From Thermoplasmata archaeon (GTDB lineage: Archaea > Thermoplasmatota > Thermoplasmata > Lutacidiplasmatales > UBA184), in contig JAKASE010000020.1 of the NCBI GenBank assembly GCA_021819135.1, positions 1-41,674 of the forward strand: a stretch of DNA of 41,674 nucleotides, read 5' to 3'. A program made the position numbers and the translations under genes. The notes beneath the pieces are model-generated. The model saw only the letters and a list, made by a program, of their open reading frames with translations. It ran no database searches and was not told where the DNA came from. Below, one piece after another: positions 23,652 to 31,918 of this stretch; within the stretch, counting starts at the first letter, position 1, and each line of letters starts with the position of its first letter.

Positions 23652-24551
23652 ATGGGGCTTCCCCTCCCGGGGCATGCGTACCTGCCCCTCGCCGTGTTCC
23701 TCGGCCTCGGGGTTCCGTTGGTCCTCGCCTACCGTCGCAAGTCGTCGACGCTGGTCTTCCGCATCGCCGCGGTCTTCCTCGGCGCCTGGGCGCTGCTCGC
23801 CACGACCACGGCCGTCTGGGTCCTCGCGGACGGCGGCTGGTCGGCGCTCCTACGGCTCGTGGACGCGCCGCTCCTGCTCTTCGATCTCCAGTTCCTCACG
23901 ATCTGGCTGATCGGCGCCCTCGGGGCGTTCCTGGTCTTCTTCGTGGCGTTCGTCCTGAGCCAGACCGTGGACCGCGGGTTCCTCCGCCTCCTCCCGACCC
24001 GCGAGCTTCCCTGGCCGGCGCGCCTCCCCCGCCCTCGGACGATGACGACCCTGCTCGCCTTCCCGGCGGCCGAGGCCGACGCGTTCATGTTCACGCTGCT
24101 CGAGCGGGACCGACACTCGCCGTTCCTTCGCTGCCGGGACGTGATCCTGGTCTCGGACGGTCTCCTCGGCCAGCTCTCCTCGCCCGAGTGGGACGCCGTG
24201 CTCGCCCACGAGCTCGGGCATGCGCGGGAGCTCGACGGTCGGTACCTCACGTTCTTCCGGACCCTGGCCCGCATGATGCGCTGGGACCCGGTGCTCCGGC
24301 TCCTCGCCGACTCCCTCACGCGGCGGGAGGAGTATCGGGCGGACCTCGACGCGGTCGAGCTCACCCGGGCCCCCCGCGCGCTCGCCCGGGCCCTGTACAA
24401 GGCCACGCTCCTCGCTCCGGCGACGCGGCGGGGTCTCCCTGGCCTCCTGGGGGCCGCCGGTCCGCGCGGTCGCCGGGAGACCCTCGAACGGATCCGGAGG
24501 CTCGTCGCGCTCGCCGAGAGCGGACGGTTCCCGGAGGAGTTCGGTGCCTAG
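23652..24551 (+). CDS. Membrane-bound M48/M56-like zinc metalloprotease
   Basis: A 299-residue integral membrane protein with about four N-terminal helices (within 8-26, 33-58, 68-90 and 84-105), then a cytosolic domain with the zinc motif HELGH (186-190) and a third-ligand region EEYRAD (226-231). The SPEWDAVLAHELGH context is that of M48/HtpX and M56/BlaR1 peptidases. The C-terminus is Arg-rich and helical. It follows a BlaI-type repressor and overlaps the next gene by eight bases. The likely role is signal-dependent cleavage of the repressor, by analogy with BlaR1; it has no large sensor domain of its own, so the next gene may supply one. A housekeeping HtpX-like role is the alternative. 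Confidence 0.8.
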   Translation: MGLPLPGHAYLPLAVFLGLGVPLVLAYRRKSSTLVFRIAAVFLGAWALLATTTAVWVLADGGWSALLRLVDAPLLLFDLQFLTIWLIGALGAFLVFFVAFVLSQTVDRGFLRLLPTRELPWPARLPRPRTMTTLLAFPAAEADAFMFTLLERDRHSPFLRCRDVILVSDGLLGQLSSPEWDAVLAHELGHARELDGRYLTFFRTLARMMRWDPVLRLLADSLTRREEYRADLDAVELTRAPRALARALYKATLLAPATRRGLPGLLGAAGPRGRRETLERIRRLVALAESGRFPEEFGA

Positions 24552-25293
24552 TTCCGGCCCCGGCCGGCCCGACCGGTGGGGGGTCGCCGCCGTCGCCCCG
24601 ATCGTGGCCGTGGCCCTGCTCCTCCTCGTCTCGGTACCGGCGCACGCGGCCCCCTATCCCCCGCTCCCGATCGCGCTCGACCGGGACTTCCTCGGGAACC
24701 TGACCGCGCCCAGCCTCGCGCCCGGGAGCTCCGGCGGCCTCACCTACACCGTTTCGGACCCGCTCTCGACCCCGCTCACCGGCGTCGTCCTGACACTCAC
24801 GGTCTACGCCTTCAACGCCTTCCCGGGCAACGCCACCTCCTCGGTCCCGGTCGCGGGCGCGCCTGTCCTCGTCACCGGGACGACCTCGGGGGCATGGGCC
24901 AATGTCTCCCTCGGATCGCTCGCCCCCGGACCCGCCCTGCACGGCTCGGTCGCGGTCAGCACCTCCGCCTCGACCCCGTCGGGGGCGTTCGCGGTGCGGA
25001 CCGCGCTCGCGTTCACGCTGGCCTCGAACCGGACCGCCTACCGGCTCGAGTCGCGAGGGTGGTTCACGGCAGCGACCTGGGCCGCCGCGACCGAGCTCGC
25101 GAACGGGAGCGCGACCCTGAACCTCTCCCTCCTCGGTGTCTCGGGCGTGATCCCCGAGACCGTCGTCTACGTGGCGAACTCTTCCTGGGGCTGGGTCCTC
25201 GGGGCGGTGCTCGCCGGCGCGATCGTCCTTACCGGCGCCGCGGCGTGGGTCTACTTCCGCCGCGGCCCCGGGTCGAGATCGGGGACCCGGTAG
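24544..25293 (+). CDS. Secreted, C-terminally anchored protein of the BlaI-protease operon
   Basis: A 249-residue protein of no recognised family. It has a signal peptide (hydrophobic to about residue 33, then AHA before the mature Ala-Pro-Tyr), a Ser/Thr/Ala-rich beta-type ectodomain with several N-x-S/T sites, a membrane helix at about 214-238 and a short basic tail inside. The GTG start overlaps the protease stop by eight bases, so the two are translationally coupled. Position suggests a ligand-binding or surface-sensing partner for the protease. Its 3' end overlaps the end of the convergent flavoprotein gene by 43 bases. Confidence 0.65.
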   Translation: MPSSGPGRPDRWGVAAVAPIVAVALLLLVSVPAHAAPYPPLPIALDRDFLGNLTAPSLAPGSSGGLTYTVSDPLSTPLTGVVLTLTVYAFNAFPGNATSSVPVAGAPVLVTGTTSGAWANVSLGSLAPGPALHGSVAVSTSASTPSGAFAVRTALAFTLASNRTAYRLESRGWFTAATWAAATELANGSATLNLSLLGVSGVIPETVVYVANSSWGWVLGAVLAGAIVLTGAAAWVYFRRGPGSRSGTR

Positions 25294-26495
25294 GCGCCGG
25301 AGGAGACCCAGGCCCCGAGCGCCTTCGGGACCAGCCGGACGAGCGACGGGGACGTCGTGAGGAGCTCGCGCACGACGTGGGTCGGGAAGTCGATGTCCCC
25401 GAACGCGACGATCGTCGCATGCGAGCCCGCGTTCCGCAGCGCCTCGACCACGGCGTCGAGGTCGGCGTCGCTGAGGCGCGTGAAGAGGCGGCGGAGGTAC
25501 AGGGCCCGTCGCAGCTCCTCGCCGAGCTCCGCCCGCCAGGCCCGGTCGTACTCGGCGAGCGACGCGGCGGAGAGGTCGTTCCTCTCGAGCGCGGCGTGCG
25601 CCACGCCGGCGGCGATCTCCGCGCAGCGCATGCCGGTGAAGATCCCTCCGCCCGAGAGCGGCTTCACCTGAGCGGCCGCATCGCCGACCAGGAGCACCCG
25701 CTCCCCGGCGGTGTGCGGCACGGACCCGATGGGGATCCCGGAGACGAGGTAGCCCGTGGGGCTGCCGAGCGTGGCCCCGAACCGGCGCTCGAGCTGGGCG
25801 ACGAGCGCCGAGTAGTACGCGCGGGCCGTCGTCCCGTCGGCGTCCGCCGCCACGCCCACCCGGGCACCCCCCGCGCCGTCCGGGATCCACCAGCCGAAGA
25901 GCCCGGGCGCGATCCGCCGGCCGAGGTAGACCTCGACCGAGTCCGGATCCCCCGGGCTCCGCGGGAACTCCGCCTCGAAGGCGGGGAGGATCTCGACCGG
26001 CCGTCTCAGCCGGAATGCCCGCGCGACGGCGCTCGAGACCCCGTCCGCCCCGATCACGAGGCGGGCCGTGAGCTCGTGCCGGGTCCCGTCCGGGTCCGTG
26101 AGCTCGACGCGTGCCCCGGTCGGACCCCGCTCGAGGAGCCGGTCGAACCGCACGCGGGTGCGGTACTCCGCTCCCGCATGGGCCGCCCGGTCCGCGAGGT
26201 ACACGTCGAGCCCGGCCCGGTCGATGACGCAGGCGCGGGGTTCCTCCGCCTTGAAGGAGATCACGCCGAGGCTCGGACCGTAGACCGACGCACCCCGGAC
26301 CCGGGTCCGGACGAACGCGGTCGATCCCGCGAGGTCGAGGACCCGCTGCGAGACGAGGCCGGCGCACTGGACCGGCTGGCCGACCGTCGGGTGCTCCTCC
26401 ACGACCACGACCCGGTGGCCCGCCGCCGCGAGCCGGTACGCCGCGGTCGAGCCGGCGGGACCGGCGCCGACCACGAGGACATCGAGCGTCTCCAC
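25251..26495 (-). CDS. Geranylgeranyl reductase family FAD-dependent oxidoreductase
   Basis: Family members reduce the double bonds of geranylgeranyl chains; in archaea this saturates membrane ether lipids. The 414-residue protein has the N-terminal FAD motif VVGAGPAGS (about 9-17), the CAGLVS segment typical of the family, the second flavin motif IGADGVSS and the GDAAAQVKPLSGGGI loop. The start is a GTG at 26495 set by a TATA box 28 bases upstream; the much longer in-frame extension to 27608 runs through kae1 in another frame and is rejected. The protein could also act on quinones or other prenyl groups. It follows kae1 on the same strand, with its own promoter. Confidence 0.87.
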   Translation of the reverse strand: METLDVLVVGAGPAGSTAAYRLAAAGHRVVVVEEHPTVGQPVQCAGLVSQRVLDLAGSTAFVRTRVRGASVYGPSLGVISFKAEEPRACVIDRAGLDVYLADRAAHAGAEYRTRVRFDRLLERGPTGARVELTDPDGTRHELTARLVIGADGVSSAVARAFRLRRPVEILPAFEAEFPRSPGDPDSVEVYLGRRIAPGLFGWWIPDGAGGARVGVAADADGTTARAYYSALVAQLERRFGATLGSPTGYLVSGIPIGSVPHTAGERVLLVGDAAAQVKPLSGGGIFTGMRCAEIAAGVAHAALERNDLSAASLAEYDRAWRAELGEELRRALYLRRLFTRLSDADLDAVVEALRNAGSHATIVAFGDIDFPTHVVRELLTTSPSLVRLVPKALGAWVSSGAYRVPDLDPGPRRK

Positions 26496-26519
26496 GGTCG
26501 TCCGAGAGGTCCCCGCCCT

Positions 26520-26526
26520 GATAACC
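26520..26526 (-). promoter_or_regulatory. TATA-like element for the geranylgeranyl reductase gene
   Basis: GGTTATC on the minus strand, 28 bases before the GTG at 26495. It decides the start of this gene. Confidence 0.55.
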
Positions 26527-26560
26527 CCGGGTGCGCCGGCCCCGGCGCGGTCGCCGAACG

Positions 26561-27547
26561 CTACCGCGCCCGCCAGGGGGTCTCGACCAGATCGGTGCGC
26601 TGCCGCGGCTGGACCGCCGACGCCTCGACCGGGATCGAGACCCCGGCCCGGTGCGCGAGCAGCCCGGTCCAGGCGATCATCGCCCCGTTGTCGACGCACA
26701 GGGAGCACGGCGGCGCGAACATCGTCCCCCCGCGCCCCTCGGTCATCGTGCGGACCATGGTGCGCAGGCGCTCGTTGCAGGCGACCCCTCCGCCGAGCAC
26801 GACCTCGTCCCGGTGCCGGTGGGCGAGGGCCCGCTCCGTGATCTCGGTGAGCATCGCGTACGCGGTCACCTCGACGGAGTAGGCGAGGTCCGGCCGCTCG
26901 ATCCCCTTCGCCCGGAGCGCGAGCGTGGCGGTGAGGATCCCCGAGAAGGCGACGTCCATCCCGTGCACGGAGTAGGGCAGGGGATGGAGCTCGCTCCCCC
27001 GGTTCGCCTCCTTCTCGATCTCGGGACCTCCCGGGAACGATCCCCCGAGCTCGATCCAGAGCTTGTCGAGGAAGTTGCCGATGCCGATGTCGAGCGTCTC
27101 CCCGAGGACCCGGTAGCGGCCGCGGGCGTAGGCGATCACCTGCGTGTTGCCGCCGCTCGCATAGAGCAGCATCGGGTCCTCGAGCCCGCTCAGCGCGCGC
27201 GCGATCTCCACATGCGCGACGCAGTGGTTGACCGGTACGAGCGGTCGGTTCCAGGCGAGCGCCAGCATCCGGGCGACGGTGGCCCCGGCCCGCAGGCATG
27301 GTCCGAGCCCGGGACCCTGGGAGAACGCGACGGCCTCGATCTCCCCGGACCGGAGATGCGCCCGTTCGAGGGCCTGGCGGACGAGGTCGGGGAGGACCTC
27401 CACGTGGTGGTTCGCGGCCTCCCGGGGATGGATGCCGCCCCTCGGGGGACGGTACATGTGCCCGGCGACCGAGAGGATCTCGGCGTCCTCGCCGACGATC
27501 CCGACCGAGGCGGTGTGAGCGGTCGACTCGATCCCCAGGACGACCAT
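26561..27547 (-). CDS. kae1: KEOPS subunit Kae1 (tRNA threonylcarbamoyladenosine synthesis)
   Basis: Transfers the threonylcarbamoyl group to A37 of tRNAs that read ANN codons, within the KEOPS complex. The 328-residue ASKHA-fold protein opens with GIESTAHTASVGI, has metal-ligand histidines in NHCVAH (His108, His112), YASGGNTQV, GGGVACN and CVDNGAMIAW near the end. It stops after the Kae1 domain, so the Bud32 kinase is not fused here, unlike several euryarchaea. The ATG lies 30 bases after a TATA box. The gene upstream on the same strand encodes a small unknown protein. Confidence 0.95.
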   Translation of the reverse strand: MVVLGIESTAHTASVGIVGEDAEILSVAGHMYRPPRGGIHPREAANHHVEVLPDLVRQALERAHLRSGEIEAVAFSQGPGLGPCLRAGATVARMLALAWNRPLVPVNHCVAHVEIARALSGLEDPMLLYASGGNTQVIAYARGRYRVLGETLDIGIGNFLDKLWIELGGSFPGGPEIEKEANRGSELHPLPYSVHGMDVAFSGILTATLALRAKGIERPDLAYSVEVTAYAMLTEITERALAHRHRDEVVLGGGVACNERLRTMVRTMTEGRGGTMFAPPCSLCVDNGAMIAWTGLLAHRAGVSIPVEASAVQPRQRTDLVETPWRAR

Positions 27548-27573
27548 GGCCGCTCGCGGGACGCTCGGAACGG

Positions 27574-27580
27574 GGATAAC
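27574..27580 (-). promoter_or_regulatory. TATA box for kae1
   Basis: GTTATCC on the minus strand, centred 30 bases before the ATG at 27547; leaderless mRNA expected. Confidence 0.55.
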
Positions 27581-27604
27581 GGCTCTCGCTCGGAGCGCGC
27601 GAGA

Positions 27605-27835
27605 TCACTCTTCGGTGGACTCGATGCGGAAGTTGACGCGCTTTCCGCGCAGGGCTTCCTGGATGCGGTCCGCGAAGCTCAGCGACTCGGCCACGGTCGC
27701 CGGACGGCCCCAGTCGTAGACGAAGTCGTAGCCCTCGGTCTCGGGACGGAACCCGAGGTCCTCGAGCGTCGCGGCGACCTCGGAGTACAGCGCCCCTTCG
27801 CTGTCGAGCTGGACGAGGAGGAACGTCTTCGTCAT
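27605..27835 (-). CDS. Small conserved-looking protein upstream of kae1
   Basis: A 76-residue acidic protein with no recognised family. Its pattern is strand (TFLLVQLD), helix (SEVAATLEDLGF), strand (YDFVYDW), helix (SFADRIQEAL), strand (VNFRIES), which suggests a ferredoxin-like fold. It sits 57 bases upstream of the kae1 start on the same strand, yet kae1 has its own TATA box. Good codon pattern and a proper promoter support a real gene. It does not show the features of the KEOPS subunit Pcc1 that I could check, so no KEOPS role is claimed. Confidence 0.65.
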   Translation of the reverse strand: MTKTFLLVQLDSEGALYSEVAATLEDLGFRPETEGYDFVYDWGRPATVAESLSFADRIQEALRGKRVNFRIESTEE

Positions 27836-27873
27836 TCCGAGTACCCGAGTGCGCTGCCGGCGTATTCCCCGGC

Positions 27874-27882
27874 TACTTAAAG
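27874..27882 (-). promoter_or_regulatory. TATA-like element for the 76-residue protein gene
   Basis: CTTTAAGTA on the minus strand, about 43 bases before the ATG at 27835, which would give a leader of about 15 bases. Confidence 0.45.
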
Positions 27883-27901
27883 CGAGCGTCTGGGTCCCGC
27901 G

Positions 27902-29851
27902 CTACTCCGGCGCGCTCGGTCCTTCCGGCTCGGTCTCCTCCTCCGGAGGCTCGGCCGCACCGCGGTGGGCCGTCACCCGGGCGGCGACCCCGCGGGTGAC
28001 CCGGGAGATCTCCCGGGGAGCGAGGAGGAGCCGTCCGATCGCGAGGAGGCGGTCCGCCCGATCGACCAGGAGCACCGAGCGGTCGGGGACGAGCCCGGGA
28101 TCGGCGCCGACGACGAACCGCGCGAAGAGGCTGCGCCCCGCGCTGACGAACGGGGCCGCATCCTCGTCGACGACCAGCCGCTCCCGTCCGGGCGGCAGTA
28201 CCGTGAGGAGCCGCTCGCCGCCCCGCATCGTGGGCCGCGGCACCCCGTCGGTGCCGACGTGGAACAGCGGTTCCCCATCCGACCGGATCGTGCGGAGCCG
28301 CCCCGTGCGCCGCGACCGCTCCCCTTCGACCGCGGGGTCGAGCCGCTCGGCGACCGTGCGACCATACTGCCACTCGAGAAGGGCCCGTACCTGTCGTTCC
28401 GTCCACGCCTCCGACCAGTCCCGGTCGAGGTCGGCCACCTCTCCCCACGCCGGCTCGAGGAGCGCGCGCACCGACGACGGGGATCGGTGCCGCGGTACGG
28501 TTCGGAACTCCTCCATCCCGAGGTACGGTCCGACCGGATAAAGGTCGCAGAGCTCGAGGGGGACCGGGCCGATCGGGGTCTCCGCCGCCCACGCGAGCGG
28601 ACGCCCTTTCCGATCCTCCATGGGAACGTGGCGGAGGTACTCGGGCCGCAGGGCGATCCGAGGGATCGGGCCCGCCGCCGGGCGGAAGGCCGCGAAGGCG
28701 GCCGCGCGGTCCCGGAAACGGACGACCGCCGGCCGTTCCCGGCTCTCGGCCACCACCTCACGGAACGACCGTCGACTCTCCGGCTCCGTCGGGAGGAAGA
28801 CCTCGGGGCGGGCGCGCGCCTCGGCGAGTCCCGCCCGGAGCGCCGGGTGCGCGGTCGCCCGCCGCTCGGCGAGCTCCCACAACGCGCCGTCCCGGATCGC
28901 CCGCCGCACGCGGCCGATCTCCTCGACCGACTGGAGGAGGTTGTGGAAGGCGATCCGCCGCTCGCGTTCGGGCGGGGGCCGGCGAGCGACCTCGGTGAGC
29001 GGCGCCTCGGCGCAGAGCGCGCAGCGGCAGATCGGGTCGCGGATCTCCTCGATCGGCACGCTCCCTTCCGGGAACATCAGGGTGCCGCGACGCGCGAACT
29101 TGTGGTAGGCCGAGGAGTCGAAGAGATCGACCCCGAAGAGCGCCGCGAAGGCGAAGGTCATGGGATGCCCGGTCCCGAAGAGGTGGACGGCCGAGCCGGG
29201 CGAGAGCATCGGGCGGACGGCCGCCAGGATCCGCGCGAGCTCCACGAACCGGTACTGCTCCATGAGGGGGACGACGCCGCCGACCGCGAGCACGTCGCCG
29301 ATCTCGCTCGCTTCGGCGGCCGATCGGACCCGGAGCTCGTCGTGGAGCCCGCCCTGGACCGGGACCGCGAGCAGACCGCTCCGCGCCCTTCGGGCGGCCC
29401 GGGCGCGATCGATCGTGGTCGCGAGGGCCGCCTCGGCCTCCGCGCGGTCGGTCTCGGGTTCGGTGAAGAGATCGAGCACGGTCGCGACGTCCGAGCCGAT
29501 GCGGCCCTGGAACTCGAGGATCTCCTCCGGTCCGACCTCCACCGAGCCGTACGCATGTTGCTGGAACGCCCCGGAGTCGGTCATCACCGGCCCGTCGAAC
29601 CCGATGAGCCCGTGGATCCCTTCGGACTCCGCCCGCGATCGCAGCGGCGGCGTCCTCCAGACGATGTACGAGGAGGTGATCACCGCCCCGATCCCGAGCC
29701 GGTCGCGCATCTCGTTCGGCGCGATCGGCTGGCGCTCGCGGTCCGGGTGGACGACCGGTAGCAGCGCGGGGGTCGACACCGTCCCATGGGGGGTCTCGAA
29801 CCGGCCGAGCCGGGCGAGCCCGTCCCGTTCCAGGGTCTCGAAGCCGGACAT
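27902..29851 (-). CDS. tgtA: Archaeosine tRNA-guanine transglycosylase
   Basis: Swaps G15 in the D-arm of tRNA for preQ0, the first step of archaeosine formation. The 649-residue protein has the TIM-barrel transglycosylase domain with the nucleophile in MTDSGAFQ (Asp92), VPVQGG, and a zinc site CRCALC near residue 273 with a later HNLL histidine, followed by long C-terminal domains that end in a PUA module (about 570-640). The length is that of full archaeal ArcTGT, not bacterial Tgt. The ATG at 29851 begins the family-typical N-terminus; longer in-frame readings lie in the UDG gene. It starts 11 bases after the UDG stop, so the two share a transcript. Confidence 0.94.
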   Translation of the reverse strand: MSGFETLERDGLARLGRFETPHGTVSTPALLPVVHPDRERQPIAPNEMRDRLGIGAVITSSYIVWRTPPLRSRAESEGIHGLIGFDGPVMTDSGAFQQHAYGSVEVGPEEILEFQGRIGSDVATVLDLFTEPETDRAEAEAALATTIDRARAARRARSGLLAVPVQGGLHDELRVRSAAEASEIGDVLAVGGVVPLMEQYRFVELARILAAVRPMLSPGSAVHLFGTGHPMTFAFAALFGVDLFDSSAYHKFARRGTLMFPEGSVPIEEIRDPICRCALCAEAPLTEVARRPPPERERRIAFHNLLQSVEEIGRVRRAIRDGALWELAERRATAHPALRAGLAEARARPEVFLPTEPESRRSFREVVAESRERPAVVRFRDRAAAFAAFRPAAGPIPRIALRPEYLRHVPMEDRKGRPLAWAAETPIGPVPLELCDLYPVGPYLGMEEFRTVPRHRSPSSVRALLEPAWGEVADLDRDWSEAWTERQVRALLEWQYGRTVAERLDPAVEGERSRRTGRLRTIRSDGEPLFHVGTDGVPRPTMRGGERLLTVLPPGRERLVVDEDAAPFVSAGRSLFARFVVGADPGLVPDRSVLLVDRADRLLAIGRLLLAPREISRVTRGVAARVTAHRGAAEPPEEETEPEGPSAPE

Positions 29852-29862
29852 CGTCGCTCCGT

Positions 29863-30573
29863 TCAGGACCCCGCGGCCGCGGATTCCGGGGAACCGTACG
29901 ACGCGCGGATCCGCCGGAGCAGGTCGACCAGCATCGCGTGGGTCAACTTCCCGGTGTTCGTGTTCTGGGGGCTCGGATGGTAGGACGCCCAGAGGAGCGG
30001 CCGGCCTTCCCCCAGGGCGACGCAGGCTCCGTGGGCAAAGGGGGTCTTCGGGACCTCGCGAGCGTAGGCGCGCGCAGCCGCGCGGAGGACGGCGTCCCAG
30101 GCGAAGCCCCCCAGCGCGAGGACCGCCCGAACGTTGGCCAGGACCGCAAGTTCCCGCTCGAGGTAGGGTAGGCAGTTCGCCTGCTCCGCCGGCAGCGGTC
30201 GGTTGTCGGGCGGGGCGCACCGCACCGCGGCCGTCAGGAAGAGGTCGTCATAGCGGAGGCCGTCCCCCCGATGGAGGGAGGTCGGCTGGCTCGCGAAGCC
30301 GGCGGCATGGAACGCCCGAACGAGGAACGCCGCCGAGCGATCGCCCGTGAACATCCGGCCCGTACGGTTCGAGCCGTGGGCCGCGGGGGCGAGCCCCACG
30401 GCGACGAGGCGCGCATGCGGGTCGCCGAACCCCGGGACCCCCTGCCCCCAGTAGGTTTCGGCCCGGAACTCGCGCTTCTTCTCCCGCGCCACCCGCTCGC
30501 GGTAGCGGACCAGTCGGGGACAGCGCCGGCAGGCGATCACCTCCGAACGGACCCGGTCGAGCGTGTCGGGCAC
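29863..30573 (-). CDS. Family 5 uracil-DNA glycosylase (UDGb)
   Basis: Removes uracil and related deaminated bases from DNA. The 236-residue protein has the family-5 motif GLAPAAHGSNRTGRMFTGD (60-78), in which the usual catalytic acid of other UDGs is replaced by Ala, and HPSPQNTNTG (199-208). Cys15, Cys18, Cys119 and Cys134 are placed to hold a 4Fe-4S cluster. The GTG at 30573 is about 24 bases after a TATA-like element. It is the first gene of a two-gene transcript with archaeosine transglycosylase and is divergent from the bactofilin-like gene. Confidence 0.93.
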   Translation of the reverse strand: MPDTLDRVRSEVIACRRCPRLVRYRERVAREKKREFRAETYWGQGVPGFGDPHARLVAVGLAPAAHGSNRTGRMFTGDRSAAFLVRAFHAAGFASQPTSLHRGDGLRYDDLFLTAAVRCAPPDNRPLPAEQANCLPYLERELAVLANVRAVLALGGFAWDAVLRAAARAYAREVPKTPFAHGACVALGEGRPLLWASYHPSPQNTNTGKLTHAMLVDLLRRIRASYGSPESAAAGS

Positions 30574-30592
30574 GGGCGGGGCTAGCGTCGCC

Positions 30593-30601
30593 GCATAATG
30601 G
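30593..30601 (-). promoter_or_regulatory. TATA-like element for the UDG-tgtA pair
   Basis: CCATTATGC on the minus strand, about 24 bases before the GTG at 30573. It and the element at 30655-30663 form a divergent promoter region. Confidence 0.4.
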
Positions 30602-30654
30602 AGGTTCCGGACCGAGGACCGCTATCGTGCGGTGCTCACCGCTCGTGACCTACC

Positions 30655-30663
30655 CCTATAGAA
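30655..30663 (+). promoter_or_regulatory. TATA box inside a short dyad, for the bactofilin-like gene
   Basis: CCTATAGAA is centred 27 bases before the ATG at 30686. CCCCT at 30653-30657 and AGGGG at 30663-30667 flank it as an inverted repeat, so a DNA-binding protein on the dyad would block TBP. Confidence 0.55.
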
Positions 30664-30685
30664 GGGGCGGCCCATCGCCCTAGCG

Positions 30686-31903
30686 ATGACGACCACCGAG
30701 GTGCCGAAGGGTCGTACGGTCACGCTGGGCGACGTCCCGGGGGATCTGCGGGTCGGCAAGAACGCCCGCATCGAAGTGAGCGGACGGCTCACGGTGGCCG
30801 GCGTCGCCCGGTTCGACGGCAATGCCGAGGTCCGGGGGGACCTCACCTGCCGCGCCCTCGAGGCCGACGACGGCACCGTCCGCATCGCCGGCAGCGTCCA
30901 CGCCACCGAGTCCGTCCGGGCGCACGACGCCACGATCGAGGTCGAGGGCGGGTTCCGTTCCGTGCACGTGGACGTCGACCGCGGTCTCTCGATCCGGGGA
31001 CCGGCCGAGGCGGAGGAGTTCGAGGTCGGCGGATACCTCGACGGTCGTAGCACGCTCACCGCCGCGAAAGTGTCGGTCGGGGGCAAGTTCCGGCTCGCGG
31101 GCAAGCTCACGGCCCGCGCCGTCGACGCAGGCGGATCGGTCGACGTCGGCGAGGTCGAGGTGGATTCGCTCGACGCCGGTGGGCTGATCCGGCTCGGCGG
31201 GGGAACGGTGAAGAACGGGGTCAAGGTCGGCGGTCGGTTCGTCGCCCGCGGACCCCTCTCGTTCGGTTCCCTGGACGCCGGGGGGACGGCCGACCTCCAG
31301 GCCGGTGGGAAGGGAGGCTCGATCGATGTCGGGGGCGTCCTGTCGGTGGGAGGGGACCTCACGTTCTCGACCCTCGACGTCGGCGGGCTCGGTTCGATCC
31401 ACGGGGACGCGACGGGGGAGAGCTTCGACGTCGGGGGGAAGTTCGACGTCGGGGGCGCGCTCCGCGTGACCCGGTCGGTCGACGTGGGCGGGTTCATGTC
31501 GGTGGGCGGCGACCTCGCGGGGGAGTCGCTCGACGTCGGCGGCATGCTCTCGGCCCGGTCGGGGATCTTCACCGGTACGGCGCGCGTCGGGGGGCACATC
31601 CGGACCCACGCAGGGTTGAAGGCGAGCCGGCTCGTCCTACGGGCCAAGGCGCGGGCGAGCGGCCCCCTCATCGGGGGGACCGTCGAGCTCGAGCACCGGG
31701 CACGCGCCGAGGAGGTCTACGGGGAGTCCGTGGAGCTCGGCGACCGGGCGGAGGCGAACCGCGTCGTGGCCAAGCGGGTGCGAGTGGGCCGCGGCGCTTC
31801 GGTCAGCGAGGTGCTCTACTCGGAGTCGGCCGACGTCGACCCCGAAGCCCACCTCTCCGCACCGCCCCGCCGGGTCGATCCCCTGCCCCCCTTCCCGCTC
31901 TGA
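30686..31903 (+). CDS. Bactofilin-like beta-helix protein with 17-residue repeats
   Basis: A 405-residue protein dominated by short repeats of the form S-(L/F/V)-D-V-G-G. The DVGG-type turn recurs at residues 113, 130, 147, 163, 180, 197, 214, 231, 248, 266, 283 and 300, a period of 17 with single-residue slips. Such Gly-Gly turns with alternating Val/Leu strands predict a right-handed beta-helix as in bactofilins and related polymer-forming proteins. No signal peptide or membrane helix is seen; the C-terminus is Pro-rich. Bactofilin homologues (halofilins) affect cell shape in haloarchaea. A filament or scaffold role is inference. A winged-helix gene follows after 15 bases. Confidence 0.75.
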   Translation: MTTTEVPKGRTVTLGDVPGDLRVGKNARIEVSGRLTVAGVARFDGNAEVRGDLTCRALEADDGTVRIAGSVHATESVRAHDATIEVEGGFRSVHVDVDRGLSIRGPAEAEEFEVGGYLDGRSTLTAAKVSVGGKFRLAGKLTARAVDAGGSVDVGEVEVDSLDAGGLIRLGGGTVKNGVKVGGRFVARGPLSFGSLDAGGTADLQAGGKGGSIDVGGVLSVGGDLTFSTLDVGGLGSIHGDATGESFDVGGKFDVGGALRVTRSVDVGGFMSVGGDLAGESLDVGGMLSARSGIFTGTARVGGHIRTHAGLKASRLVLRAKARASGPLIGGTVELEHRARAEEVYGESVELGDRAEANRVVAKRVRVGRGASVSEVLYSESADVDPEAHLSAPPRRVDPLPPFPL

Positions 31904-31918
31904 ACCGGAGACGGCCGA

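Noticed and set aside
25251-27608. A 785-codon frame that would fuse a long head to the geranylgeranyl reductase
   Set aside because: The head is kae1 read in another frame. The FAD motif begins nine residues after the GTG at 26495, which has its own TATA box.
31000-31600. The 51-base periodic DNA pattern as a CRISPR or satellite repeat
   Set aside because: The repeats are degenerate at DNA level, keep the reading frame, and are explained by 17-residue protein repeats; there are no unique spacers of constant length.
30680-31609. Minus-strand frames of over 300 codons opposite the bactofilin-like gene
   Set aside because: They are Pro/Ser/Thr- or Arg/Asp-repeat shadows created by the 51-base periodic coding sequence on the other strand.
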